Shown here: positions 15,097 through 24,738 of the stretch, piece by piece
Layout of the letters: each line of letters opens with the position of its first letter
How positions within the stretch are numbered: position 1 is the first letter of the stretch
Assembly: GCA_036378435.1 (NCBI GenBank)
Contig: DASUWK010000055.1
Span: forward strand, 1-33,231
From: DASUWK01 sp036378435
Lineage (GTDB): Bacteria; Chloroflexota; Dormibacteria; Dormibacterales; Dormibacteraceae
Direction of reading: 5' to 3'
Length of the DNA stretch: 33,231 bases
Translations under genes and position numbers: made by a program
The notes under the pieces: generated by a model
Databases searched by the model: none
What the model was told of the DNA's origin: nothing
The model's input: only the letters and a program-made list of their open reading frames with translations

Positions 15097-15972
15097 GTGG
15101 AGGTAGTCCGGATCACCCCGCGCGGGTACTGCCACGGCGTCGTGGACGCCTTTCGGATCGCCAAGCGGGTGCGGGCGGAGACCGACGGGCCCGTGTACAT
15201 GCTGGGCCAGCTCGTCCACAACCACCACGTCACCGACGAGCTGCAGGAGCAGGGCATTCAGCTGATCGACGTCCAGGACCGCATGCAGGGCCTGGACCAG
15301 ATCGGTGGCGGCACCGTGATCTTCACCGCCCACGGCATCTCGCCGCAGGTGCGCGAGAAGGCGGCGAAGCTCGGGCTGAATGCGGTCGACGCGACCTGCT
15401 CGGACGTCGTCCGGACCCACGACCTGGTGAAGCGGCTGGTCGCCGAAGGTTTCGACGTGATCTACATCGGCCGTCGCGGTCACCCGGAGCCCGCCGGCGT
15501 GATGGGCCACGCCCCCGAGAGGGTGCACCTGGTCCAGGAGCCCGAGGACCTGGACTCGCTGAGCCTGACCGACGAACGGATCGCCGTCACGTGCCAGACG
15601 ACGCTGTCGGTCTGGGATACGGAGGCGATGATCTCGCTGATCCAGGAGCGCTGGCCGCAGGCCGAGGTCCACAACGAGATCTGCCTCGCCACCCAGGAGC
15701 GGCAGGAGGCCGCGGTGCAGGCGGCGCGCGAGGTGGACTGCGTCATCGTGGTGGGCAGCCCGCGCTCGTCCAACTCCCAGCGGCTCGTAGAGGTCGTCGA
15801 GAAGCTGGCGGGCCGGCCGGCCTACCTCGTCGACGACCTTCCGGACATCCAGCCCGAGTGGTTCGATGGCGTCAGCAAGGTGGGGGTCACCAGCGGCGCG
15901 TCCACGCCGAGCCAGCTCACTCGGCGCGTCATCGAGCACCTGGAGCAGATGGAGGTCGCCGCGGCCTCCTAG
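15097..15972 (+). CDS. ispH: 4-hydroxy-3-methylbut-2-enyl diphosphate reductase
   Basis: A 291-residue iron-sulfur enzyme, last step of the MEP isoprenoid pathway, yielding IPP and DMAPP. The three cluster ligands are C12 (GYCHGV), C101 (DATCSDV) and C196 (NEICLAT). Active-site residues H41, H129 and E131 (GHPEPAGVMG) and the TCQTTLS loop are present. Start is GTG 15097 with AGGA seven bases upstream. The second-half motif GSPRSSNSQRL and the final GASTPSQL are typical. It stands alone 17 bp after the PIG-L gene; no other MEP genes are in the window. Confidence 0.93.
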   Translation: MEVVRITPRGYCHGVVDAFRIAKRVRAETDGPVYMLGQLVHNHHVTDELQEQGIQLIDVQDRMQGLDQIGGGTVIFTAHGISPQVREKAAKLGLNAVDATCSDVVRTHDLVKRLVAEGFDVIYIGRRGHPEPAGVMGHAPERVHLVQEPEDLDSLSLTDERIAVTCQTTLSVWDTEAMISLIQERWPQAEVHNEICLATQERQEAAVQAAREVDCVIVVGSPRSSNSQRLVEVVEKLAGRPAYLVDDLPDIQPEWFDGVSKVGVTSGASTPSQLTRRVIEHLEQMEVAAAS

Positions 15973-15992
15973 GCTGAACAGAGCCGTACACC

Positions 15993-16787
15993 TTAGCGGC
16001 GGCGGATCCTTCGGATCACCCGACCGATGCCGGCGCCCTCCGGCTCCGCTCCCGCCGTCTCGGCGGCTGCGGGCTGGTGCGCGGGTGTGGAGATTGGAGC
16101 GGGCGCGGGCTCAGGCTCCGGGGCGGCGGCCGCGTCCCCGCCGTGGTTCCCGTTCCCTGCGCCCCCGGTGCCACCCCCGTTGCCACCGCCAGAGCGGCGC
16201 CGTCGACGTCTGCGGGCCGGGGCGGGAACATCGGCGGGCGCCGGTTCCGGCACTTCCTGGGTGACAGCCGGTGTGGGCGCCGCGGCGCTGCCCGATGATC
16301 TGCGGCCCCGGCGTCTGCGGCTCCGCGGCGCCGCCTCAGCCTCCGCAGCCGCGGTCCGGCGGGCGACCAGGCGCGAGACCTCGGCCGAGGCGCGCACTTC
16401 GCCGTCGGGGCCAATCACGTCGACCTGCCAGCTGGCGAGGCCCCACTGCGGGTTCTCGACGTCGCGCTTGCGATTCAGGCGCCAGCGCGCGGCCACGGAT
16501 TCGCCGACGCGAACGGGCTTGACGAACTTCCAGGTCATGCCGACCAGGGCGACCGTCGCCGGCACCGGCACGTCGACCGAGCCCAGCCCGATCGCCGTCG
16601 CCATCACCAGGGCGGCAGGCAGGCTGAGGCCGATCGGACTCTGCGCGGCGTAGTCATGGTCGGAGTGGAGGGGGTTGAGGTCGCCGCTCAGCCCTCGGTA
16701 AAGGGCGAGGTCGGTCTCGGTCAGCGTCCGCCGCCGGGTGACCCATTCGCCGCCCAGCGGCAGATCTTCGAAGTAGAGAAGGTCCAG
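15993..16787 (-). CDS. MaoC-like hot-dog dehydratase with long Arg-rich tail, CTG start
   Basis: A 264-residue protein. Residues 1-144 form a MaoC-type hot-dog domain: LLYFEDLPLGGEW, TLTETDLALY and the hydratase-2 motif SGDLNPLHSD with its Asp and His. The frame lacks ATG, GTG or TTG between NT 16812 and the GTG at 16607, and that GTG would delete the catalytic motif. CTG 16787 has GGAG six bases upstream and a TATACT box above it. Residues 145-264 are low-complexity: two Arg runs (RSRRRRGRR, RRRRRRRS), a Gly/Asn stretch, Pro/Glu repeats and a basic end IRRIRRR. Such tails are known from RNA- or DNA-binding proteins and are unusual on a MaoC enzyme. Substrate is probably an enoyl-CoA or ACP thioester. 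Confidence 0.78.
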   Translation of the reverse strand: MDLLYFEDLPLGGEWVTRRRTLTETDLALYRGLSGDLNPLHSDHDYAAQSPIGLSLPAALVMATAIGLGSVDVPVPATVALVGMTWKFVKPVRVGESVAARWRLNRKRDVENPQWGLASWQVDVIGPDGEVRASAEVSRLVARRTAAAEAEAAPRSRRRRGRRSSGSAAAPTPAVTQEVPEPAPADVPAPARRRRRRRSGGGNGGGTGGAGNGNHGGDAAAAPEPEPAPAPISTPAHQPAAAETAGAEPEGAGIGRVIRRIRRR

Positions 16788-16807
16788 TACGTGCTCCGGT
16801 GGGGGCG

Positions 16808-16815
16808 AGTATACA
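16808..16815. promoter_or_regulatory. Shared bidirectional -10 element, MaoC / Nudix genes
   Basis: AGTATACA contains the palindrome GTATAC. On the plus strand TATACA ends 7 nt before the Nudix ATG, leaving no leader. On the minus strand TATACT ends 20 nt before the CTG at 16787, enough for the GGAG ribosome site. Confidence 0.55.
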
Positions 16816-16822
16816 AGCGAGG

Positions 16823-17317
16823 ATGGCTCGGTTTTGCCAGGAGTGCGGTCACGCGCTCGAGCTGAAGGACGTGGAAGGGCGACCTCTGCCCGCCTGCCCG
16901 GCCTGTGGCTGGACCCGCTGGCCGGACCCCAAGCTGGTCACGATCACGGTGGTCGAGACGCCGGCCGGGCTGGTGTTCGGGCGCCGCGGAATCGAGCCGG
17001 GCTACGGCGGCTGGTGCATGCCCGGCGGGTTCGTCAACGACGACGAGCACCCGGCGGTCTCCGCGGCGCGAGAGTGCATGGAGGAGGTGCACGCCGAGGT
17101 CGCGATCGATCGCCTGATCGGCATCTACCACGCCATGCGCGGCGACGGACAGGGGATGGTGGCGCTGGCGTACGCGGCCCGCGCGCTGGATCCGCGCGCC
17201 ATCACGGCCGGTCACGAGATGCTCGAGGTCGTGATCGCGGCACCGGACCAGGCGCCCGAGCTCGTGTTCTCGCTCCACCGCCGAGCTCTGCGGGACTGGG
17301 TCGAGTCGACGGCCTGA
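16823..17317 (+). CDS. Nudix hydrolase with N-terminal zinc ribbon
   Basis: A 164-residue protein. Residues 5-28 form a zinc ribbon with C5-xx-C8 and C25-xx-C28, as in NADH pyrophosphatase-like Nudix proteins. The Nudix box runs from G69 through E75 to R83-E84-xx-E87-E88; the usual Gly after EE-x is His90, a small departure from the consensus GX5EX7REUXEEXGU. The metal-binding Glu are intact. The family hydrolyses nucleoside diphosphates linked to another group; the substrate is unknown. ATG 16823 lies 7 nt after a -10 box, so the mRNA is probably leaderless. Confidence 0.87.
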   Translation: MARFCQECGHALELKDVEGRPLPACPACGWTRWPDPKLVTITVVETPAGLVFGRRGIEPGYGGWCMPGGFVNDDEHPAVSAARECMEEVHAEVAIDRLIGIYHAMRGDGQGMVALAYAARALDPRAITAGHEMLEVVIAAPDQAPELVFSLHRRALRDWVESTA

Positions 17318-17336
17318 GCCCGCTCAGGCCGCGGGC
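17318..17336. terminator. Hairpin at the Nudix/MFS convergent junction
   Basis: GCCCGC (17318-17323) pairs with GCGGGC (17331-17336) around a 7-nt loop. The genes end only 6 bp apart, so the hairpin extends into the last MFS codons. Likely a shared terminator, without a T-run. Confidence 0.4.
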
Positions 17337-18505
17337 GGGAGCACCACCGACCGCGTGCGCCGCGGCGCCCAGCGCACGGCGGGCACCAGCGCGGCCATCG
17401 CCAGTCCCACCGACCCGCAGAGCGTGAAGCCCTCGACGTAGCTCGCCTGCATTGCCGGGCCGTAGACCGCGGGTCCGAGTCCGAGACCGACGAACAGCGC
17501 CGAGCTGTAGAAGCCCATCACCAGGCCGCGGTTCTCATTGGTCGACAGGTTGGCGTAGCTGACGCTCAGCGCGATGAAGGCCAGCGCGGTGAACGGCACG
17601 CTCAGGCCGAGCACGACGACGGCCGGGCCGAACCCCATGACGTGAGGCAGGACCATCACCGCCAGGCTGGTGAAGGCCACGCCGGCGACGACCAGCGGCC
17701 ACTGGCGGCGCAGGCGATCGGTGAGCCGGCCGGCGACCAGCCTCGAGACACCGTTGACCGCCGCCTGCACGGCCAGCAGGAATCCGACCTGGCTCCCCGG
17801 GAGCCGCAGGCCCTGGACGCCGAAGATCGGCAGGTAGCCCTGGATGGTGCCCCACACCATCCCGATCGCCAGCGTGCCCAGCAGGACCGCCTGGAACCCC
17901 GGGCGGCGGATGAGCTCGGTGACGACCTCGAAGCGCCAGCTCGCCGGCCGGGCGCCGCCCCGGACAAGAAAGCCGAGAGCAAGCGCGGCCAGCCAGAAGG
18001 CCGAGACGATCCAGAGGTCTTGCTGCACCGAGACGGCCGCCAGCAGCACGCCGGCGGTAGCGGGCCCGATCAAGAAGCCCGCCTGCATCGAGAAGGTGAG
18101 CCAGCCCATCGCCCGTCCTACGTGCTGCTGCTCCACCGTGTCCACGATCGCCGCGAACAGCGCCGTCTGCGCCGCGCCGATGCCGATGCCGCCGATCACC
18201 GCCGCGACGAACAGCAGCCACACGCTCGGAGTCGCCGCCGACAGCAGCTGGGAGAGGAGGCCGAAAGCGATCGAGAGCAGCACCATCGTCCGCCGGCCCA
18301 ACCGGTCGGTGAGGTAGCCGGAGGGCAGCGACAGGGCCGCCGCCACGAGCAGCCCGACCGTCGCGATGAGGCCGATCGTCAGGCGGTTGGCGCCCAACTG
18401 GTCAGCCCGGAGCGGAGTCAGGAAGTTCCGCGCCAGCCCGCCGCCGAAGCTCGTGCCGGCGATCAGGTAGATGGCGAGCGCTCGGTTCCGCGTGAAGAGC
18501 CCCAC
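17324..18505 (-). CDS. Major facilitator superfamily transporter
   Basis: A 393-residue polytopic membrane protein with about twelve hydrophobic segments. The MFS motif A is present between helices 2 and 3 (GYLTDRLGRR) and repeated in weaker form in the second half (GRLTDRLRRQWP), showing the two six-helix halves. Such proteins export or import small molecules with a proton gradient; drug-efflux-like and sugar-efflux-like families look alike at this level, so no substrate is given. GTG start at 18505, divergent from the sirtuin gene only 22 bp away. Confidence 0.87.
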   Translation of the reverse strand: MGLFTRNRALAIYLIAGTSFGGGLARNFLTPLRADQLGANRLTIGLIATVGLLVAAALSLPSGYLTDRLGRRTMVLLSIAFGLLSQLLSAATPSVWLLFVAAVIGGIGIGAAQTALFAAIVDTVEQQHVGRAMGWLTFSMQAGFLIGPATAGVLLAAVSVQQDLWIVSAFWLAALALGFLVRGGARPASWRFEVVTELIRRPGFQAVLLGTLAIGMVWGTIQGYLPIFGVQGLRLPGSQVGFLLAVQAAVNGVSRLVAGRLTDRLRRQWPLVVAGVAFTSLAVMVLPHVMGFGPAVVVLGLSVPFTALAFIALSVSYANLSTNENRGLVMGFYSSALFVGLGLGPAVYGPAMQASYVEGFTLCGSVGLAMAALVPAVRWAPRRTRSVVLPPAA

Positions 18506-18513
18506 TCATCTCG

Positions 18514-18519
18514 TACGCT
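18514..18519 (+). promoter_or_regulatory. -10 box for the sirtuin gene
   Basis: TACGCT ends 8 nt before GTG 18528, implying a leaderless transcript. The central CGTACG is palindromic, so the same spot might also direct the divergent MFS gene (TACGAG on the minus strand, 4 nt before its GTG), but that match is weak. Confidence 0.4.
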
Positions 18520-18527
18520 CGCACACC

Positions 18528-19280
18528 GTGAGTGATTCCAGCCATCGCCGAGCGGCCGAGCTGATCGCAGCGGCCCGGCGTGGGGTGGCGTTCACCGGCG
18601 CGGGCATCTCGGCCGAGAGCGGGATCCCTACCTTCAGGGGGGAAGGCGGGCTCTGGAAGCGCTACGACCCGTTCAAGGTCGCCTCGATCCAGCACTTCAT
18701 GACCGACCCGGCGTCTTACTGGAGCGTCGCGAGGGAGCGTGGCCGCGAGAGCCTCGCCGCGCAGCCCAACGCGGGCCATCTCGCCCTGGCGGCGCTCGAG
18801 GGGGCGGGCCACCTCACCGCCGTCGTCACGCAGAACACCGACGGCCTGCACGCGGCCGCGGGGAGCCGGCAGGTCATCGAGCTCCACGGCTCCGGCCGGC
18901 GGGTCCGCTGCCTGGACTGCGGGGCGGAGGAGCCGCGCGCCGAGGTGCAAGCGCGGCTGGATCGGGAGCTGCCCCCGCGCTGCCTTGTGTGCGGAGGCGT
19001 CCACATCAAGCCGACGGTCGTCTTCTTCGGCGAGGCGATGCCGGCCGCCGCCACGGCGGCGGCATTCGACCTGGCCCGCGGCTGCGACCTCATGCTCGTC
19101 GTCGGCAGCTCGCTGGTCGTCTACCCCGCGGCGGATGTTCCCACGGCGGCCGTGGACGCCGGCGCCCCGCTGGTGATCGTCAACGCCGAGCCGACACCGC
19201 TCGACGACCAGGCCGACGTGGTCATCCGCGGCCGCTCGGGCGAGGTCCTGCCGGCCCTGCTGGAGCTAACTCCCGCGTAG
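18528..19280 (+). CDS. cobB: Sirtuin, NAD-dependent protein deacylase
   Basis: A 250-residue SIR2-family enzyme. NAD site: GAGIS (24-28), ESGIPTFRG, and TQNTDGLH (101-108). The catalytic base is H120 (ELHGSG). The structural zinc is bound by C128, C131, C152 and C155. FGE at 167-169, VVGSSLVVYPAA and IVNAEPTP close the Rossmann half. It removes acetyl or other acyl groups from lysines using NAD, commonly on acyl-CoA synthetases. Start GTG 18528 is set by the -10 spacing. The last 15 bp overlap the 3' end of birA on the other strand. Confidence 0.92.
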   Translation: MSDSSHRRAAELIAAARRGVAFTGAGISAESGIPTFRGEGGLWKRYDPFKVASIQHFMTDPASYWSVARERGRESLAAQPNAGHLALAALEGAGHLTAVVTQNTDGLHAAAGSRQVIELHGSGRRVRCLDCGAEEPRAEVQARLDRELPPRCLVCGGVHIKPTVVFFGEAMPAAATAAAFDLARGCDLMLVVGSSLVVYPAADVPTAAVDAGAPLVIVNAEPTPLDDQADVVIRGRSGEVLPALLELTPA

Positions 19281-19877
19281 GTGCACGACGTCGCCGGCGT
19301 GCACGGCGGTGCCGTCGACGACGAGCGCCCCATCCGGGGCGATGTCCTCGGCCACGCCTTCGACGAAGCCGTGCGGCAGCTCCAGGCGGACGCGGCGGCC
19401 GAGAGTCGCCGAGCGCGTGCGCCAGCGGTCCAGCACAGCCGCGCCTGGCTCGGCCAGCCACTCGTCGAGCTCGCCGCGGAGCCTCTCAAGCAGCTCCTCG
19501 CGGTCGACTCCCGGCAACCGCGCCGCGTCGGGGGGCGCCCAGCCGAGGTTGATCCCGACGCCGATCACCATCTTTCCGCCTCGGCCCTCGACGAGGATCC
19601 CGCCGAGCTTGCGGTCGTCGAGCAGCAGGTCGTTGGGCCACTTCAGCCGTACCTCCGGGCCGCACGCCTCCGCCGCCGCCACGCCCGCGGCGATGCTCGC
19701 CAGGGGATTCGGCGCGACCACGAACGACGCCAGCAGCGCGCCGCCCGGTGGGGCTTCCCAGCGCCGGTCGAGCCGCCCCCGGCCCGCGGTCTGCTCGTCC
19801 GCCACGACGATCGAGCCGACCGGTAGCTCGCGCGCCACATCCTGCGTCGAGCTCACCGACTCCAGCCGCACGACCAC
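19266..19877 (-). CDS. birA: Biotin-[acetyl-CoA-carboxylase] ligase, no repressor domain
   Basis: A 203-residue class I biotin protein ligase. The biotinyl-AMP site GRGRLDRRW (32-40), the KWPNDLLLDDRKLGGIL block (79-93) and IGVGINLG are all present, and a short C-terminal SH3-like domain follows. It forms biotinyl-AMP and biotinylates acetyl-CoA or other carboxylases. The N-terminal helix-turn-helix of E. coli BirA is missing, so it is not a repressor. The GTG start lies 8 nt from a TAATGT box shared with the divergent F420 operon. Confidence 0.9.
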   Translation of the reverse strand: MVVRLESVSSTQDVARELPVGSIVVADEQTAGRGRLDRRWEAPPGGALLASFVVAPNPLASIAAGVAAAEACGPEVRLKWPNDLLLDDRKLGGILVEGRGGKMVIGVGINLGWAPPDAARLPGVDREELLERLRGELDEWLAEPGAAVLDRWRTRSATLGRRVRLELPHGFVEGVAEDIAPDGALVVDGTAVHAGDVVHLRGS

Positions 19878-19884
19878 GGCCGCT

Positions 19885-19891
19885 TACATTA
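19885..19891. promoter_or_regulatory. Shared bidirectional -10 element, birA / F420 operon
   Basis: TACATTA reads as TACATT on the plus strand, 10 nt before GTG 19901, and as TAATGT on the minus strand, 8 nt before GTG 19877. The whole gap is only 23 bp, so no second promoter fits. The plus direction would drive eight tightly packed genes up to fbiC. Confidence 0.5.
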
Positions 19892-19900
19892 GTTGGCGAG

Positions 19901-20224
19901 GTGGCGGGAACTTCCTGGGACAAGCTCGGCCAGGTCGAAGCGGCGTTCGAGGCCGTTGGCCCCGCGATCCGCGAGGCGGCGAAAGAGGGCGGCGCTCGGC
20001 TTCGCGAGTTCCACAACGAGGACCCGATCTGGCGGCTCGTGGCCGGCGAGAACTATGTCGACGTGATCTGGGACGAATCGAAGCCGGACGTGTTCACGGT
20101 GCGGGCGATCCGCTGGGTCGACGACAGGCCGCAGTACGACCAGGTGGGCGAGTTCGCACGCGACCGTGATGCGGGCGAGCTCAAGGCTTTGATCGCCGAA
20201 GGCCTGGCCCGAGTCAAGTCGTGA
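19901..20224 (+). CDS. Small soluble protein, first gene of F420 operon
   Basis: A 107-residue protein of no family I recognise. It has a helical N-terminal half (GQVEAAFEAVGPAIREAAKEGGARLREF), a middle region rich in Trp, Tyr and Asp (PIWRLVAGENYVDVIWDES) likely forming strands, and a helical end. No signal, membrane segment or Cys. GTG 19901 is placed by the -10 spacing; a longer frame upstream would run through birA and is unlikely. Stop overlaps the next gene as GTGA. Being first in the operon that makes and uses F420, it may serve that pathway, but this is inference from position only. Confidence 0.6.
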   Translation: MAGTSWDKLGQVEAAFEAVGPAIREAAKEGGARLREFHNEDPIWRLVAGENYVDVIWDESKPDVFTVRAIRWVDDRPQYDQVGEFARDRDAGELKALIAEGLARVKS

Positions 20225-20409
20225 AGCTGCATCGGGCCGTGTTCCTGGTCCTGATGTTCCTGCTCGCCGCGCTGCTGCTCTTCTGGGCGGTGCTGGTCGG
20301 GATCGCGACGGCCAGCGCGCAGAGCCTGATCGCGCTCAGCGTCGTGCTCGGCGGCGCGATCATCGCGGGCGCCGCCTTCAGTCTCCGCAGGTACTTCCCA
20401 CGCCGCTGA
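20221..20409 (+). CDS. Small two-helix membrane protein
   Basis: A 62-residue protein, GTG start in a GTGA overlap. Two membrane segments at about 7-29 and 34-54 are separated by a short turn (ATASAQS), with a basic C-terminus (RRYFPRR) that would face the cytoplasm. No family recognised. It is linked by overlaps on both sides, GTGA before and CTGA after, so it is translated with fgd. Possible membrane anchor or simple hitch-hiker. Confidence 0.6.
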   Translation: MKLHRAVFLVLMFLLAALLLFWAVLVGIATASAQSLIALSVVLGGAIIAGAAFSLRRYFPRR

Positions 20410-21401
20410 AGCTGGGCTGGAAAGCCTCAGCCGAGCAGTTCGCGCCGCGCGAGCTGCTGGAGATGGCCGTCCACGCCGAAGAACAGGGATTCGACAGCGT
20501 TTGGATCTCCGACCATCTGCAGCCCTGGCGCCACTCCGACGGCCACGCCCCCTTCTCCCTGGCCTGGCTCGCCGCCGCCGGCGAGCGCACCAAGAGGGTG
20601 GAACTGGGCACGAGCGTGCTGACGCCGACCTTCCGCTACCACCCCGTGATAGTCGCCCAAGCCTTCGGGACGCTCGGCTGCCTCTACCCGGGCCGGGTCC
20701 GGCTCGGGATCGGCACCGGTGAGGCGATGAACGAGGTGCCCCTCGGCATCGAGTGGCCTGAATTCCGCGAACGCTTCCGGCGGCTGCGCGAGTCGGTCGA
20801 CCTGATCAAGCGCCTCTGGTCGGAGGAGCTCGTCGACTTCGACGGCGAGTACTACAAAGCGCGCGGCGCCACGATCTACGACCGTCCGGACCAGCCGGTC
20901 CCGATCTTCGTCGCGGCCGGCGGCCAGGTCGCCGCCAAGTACGCGGGGCGCATCGCCGAGGGCTTCATCTGCACCTCCGGCAAGGGCGAGGAGCTCTATC
21001 GCGACGTGCTGCTGCCGGCCGTTCAGGAAGGCGCCGAAGCCGAGGACCGCGACTTCGAGGGCATCGAGAAGATGATCGAGGTCAAGGTGTCTTTCGACCG
21101 GGACCGGGAACGGGCGCTGGCCGACACTCGCATCTGGGCGGCGCTGGCGCTGCCCGGCGACGACAAGGCGGGGATCTACGACCCGCGCGAGATGGAACGC
21201 CGGGCGGAGGGCGTGGCCGACCAGGCCCACCGCCGCTTCCTGGTCTCCGACGACGTCGACGAGCACATCGAACAGATCCGCCCCTATCTCGAGCTCGGCT
21301 TCCGCCACCTTGTCTTCCATGCGCCAGGCGACGACCAGGCCCGCTTCCTCGACCTCTACGCGCAAGAGGTGCTGCCCCGCCTCCGCAGCGAGTGGGGATG
21401 A
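20406..21401 (+). CDS. fgd: F420-dependent glucose-6-phosphate dehydrogenase-like enzyme, CTG start
   Basis: A 331-residue luciferase-like TIM barrel. Residues 2-16 (KLGWKASAEQFAPRE) closely match the N-terminus of mycobacterial Fgd1, as do DHLQPWRH, GTSVLTPTFRYHP, GTGEAMNE and FICTSGKGEELY. Fgd1 active-site counterparts D36, H37, W41, E106 and K193 are all kept; near the sugar phosphate site the Lys (DDK) is kept but the following His is Ala. Fgd oxidises G6P and reduces F420. The next start codon, ATG 20463, would delete the first barrel strand, so CTG 20406, in a CTGA overlap with the previous stop, is the likely start. Upstream and adjacent to the F420 synthesis genes. A different sugar phosphate remains possible. 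Confidence 0.85.
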   Translation: MKLGWKASAEQFAPRELLEMAVHAEEQGFDSVWISDHLQPWRHSDGHAPFSLAWLAAAGERTKRVELGTSVLTPTFRYHPVIVAQAFGTLGCLYPGRVRLGIGTGEAMNEVPLGIEWPEFRERFRRLRESVDLIKRLWSEELVDFDGEYYKARGATIYDRPDQPVPIFVAAGGQVAAKYAGRIAEGFICTSGKGEELYRDVLLPAVQEGAEAEDRDFEGIEKMIEVKVSFDRDRERALADTRIWAALALPGDDKAGIYDPREMERRAEGVADQAHRRFLVSDDVDEHIEQIRPYLELGFRHLVFHAPGDDQARFLDLYAQEVLPRLRSEWG

Positions 21402-21402
21402 C

Positions 21403-21989
21403 GTGACCTGGACGATCGTCCTGCTGAAGGACTTCGCCGGGGCCAAGACCCGCCTCGCCGCGGCCCTCGAACCGGCTGAGCGAGAGCGCCTGGCGCGGCA
21501 GAATGCCGAGCTCGCTCTCGCGGCCGCCCGCGCCTGCGGGCCGGTGGTCGCCGTCGCCGGCGGCCCGGTGGCGGCCGAGTTCTGCGCCCGGATGGGAATC
21601 CAGGCCTTGCTCGAGGAGAGTCCCGGCGGGCAGAACGCCGCGGCGCGTCTCGGCCTGGCCGCTCTGGCCCAGGCCAACGCTGACGGCGCTCTGCTCCTGT
21701 CGAGCGATCTGCCGCTGGTCACAGAGGGAGCGGTGGCGTCGATGCTCGAGCACGGAGCCCGCCTGCCCTCCCCCGCGGTGCTGGCGGCGCCGGCGACCGG
21801 CCGCGGCGGGACCAACGCCCTCTACCTGCGGCCGCTGGACGCCTGCGATCTCCATTTCGGCGACGACTCTCTGCGCAAGTTCGAGGCCGATGCTCTCGCG
21901 CGCGGTGCGGCGTTCGAGCTCCACGAGTCGGACGAGCTTGCGCTCGACCTGGACGAGCCTTCCGATCTCGAGCTCCTGGCCAGGGTGTC

Positions 21990-21993
<4 letters not shown>
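21403..21993 (+). CDS. fbiD: Phosphoenolpyruvate/2-phospholactate guanylyltransferase
   Basis: A 196-residue CofC/FbiD nucleotidyltransferase. Motifs: KDFAGAKTRL at the N-terminus (GTP binding), SSDLPLV (metal Asp) and GGTNALYLRP. It joins GTP with phosphoenolpyruvate (bacteria) or 2-phospho-L-lactate (archaea) to give the activated precursor that CofD attaches to Fo. GTG 21403 follows fgd after one base. At 196 residues it is typical. The stop overlaps the next ATG as ATGA. Confidence 0.88.
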
Positions 21994-24029
<2,036 letters not shown>

Positions 24030-24030
24030 C

Positions 24031-24738
24031 TTGGAGGTTCTCGCGGTTGCGGGCCTGCCGGAGGTCCGGCCTGGCGACGACCTCGCGGCGCTGATCGCGG
24101 CCGCGGCAACGCTCGAGCCGGGCGACGTCGTCGTCGTCGCCCAGAAGGTCGTCTCCAAGGCCGAAGGGCGCCTGCGCGATCTCCGCGAGGTGACGCCGAG
24201 TGACCGTGCGCTGGAGCTGGCGGCCAAGCTGGACGCTGACGCGCGGATGCTGCAGGTCGTGCTCGACGAGTCCGTCCGCGTGGTGCGGGACGAGCGTGTG
24301 CTCATCGTCGAGACGGCGCACGGCTTCGTCTGCGCCAACGCGGGCGTCGACCACTCCAACATCGAGACGCCCCACACGGTGACTTTGCTGCCCCTCGACC
24401 CGGACGCGAGCGCTGCTGCGCTCAGCGAGCGTCTCGGCGTGCCGGTGATCGTCTCGGACACCTTCGGCCGGCCCTGGCGGCTGGGCATCGTCAACGTCGC
24501 GCTCGGGGTGGCGGGGCTGCCCGGCGTTGTCGACCTGCGCGGCGGTCGTGACGATTTCGGCAGAGCGCTGACGGCGACCGTCGTTGCGGTGGCCGACGAG
24601 CTGGCCGCCGCCGCGGGACTGGTGATGGGGAAGACGTCGCGCGTGCCGGTGGTGGTGATTCGCGGCTATGCCGCCGAGGGCCCAGCCGGGACCGGCGCCG
24701 ACCTGATCCGCCCGCCTGAGGAAGACCTGTTCCGATGA
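24031..24738 (+). CDS. cofE: Coenzyme F420-0:L-glutamate ligase
   Basis: A 235-residue CofE protein, TTG start one base after the peptidase stop. Motifs: GDVVVVAQKVVSKAEG, the block CANAGVDHSN and VSDTFGRPWRLG, all part of the GTP/metal site. It adds gamma-linked glutamates to F420-0 using GTP. Mycobacterial FbiB carries a C-terminal nitroreductase-type domain that reduces dehydro-F420-0; this protein ends after the CofE domain, so that activity must be elsewhere. Stop overlaps cofD as ATGA. Confidence 0.9.
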   Translation: MEVLAVAGLPEVRPGDDLAALIAAAATLEPGDVVVVAQKVVSKAEGRLRDLREVTPSDRALELAAKLDADARMLQVVLDESVRVVRDERVLIVETAHGFVCANAGVDHSNIETPHTVTLLPLDPDASAAALSERLGVPVIVSDTFGRPWRLGIVNVALGVAGLPGVVDLRGGRDDFGRALTATVVAVADELAAAAGLVMGKTSRVPVVVIRGYAAEGPAGTGADLIRPPEEDLFR

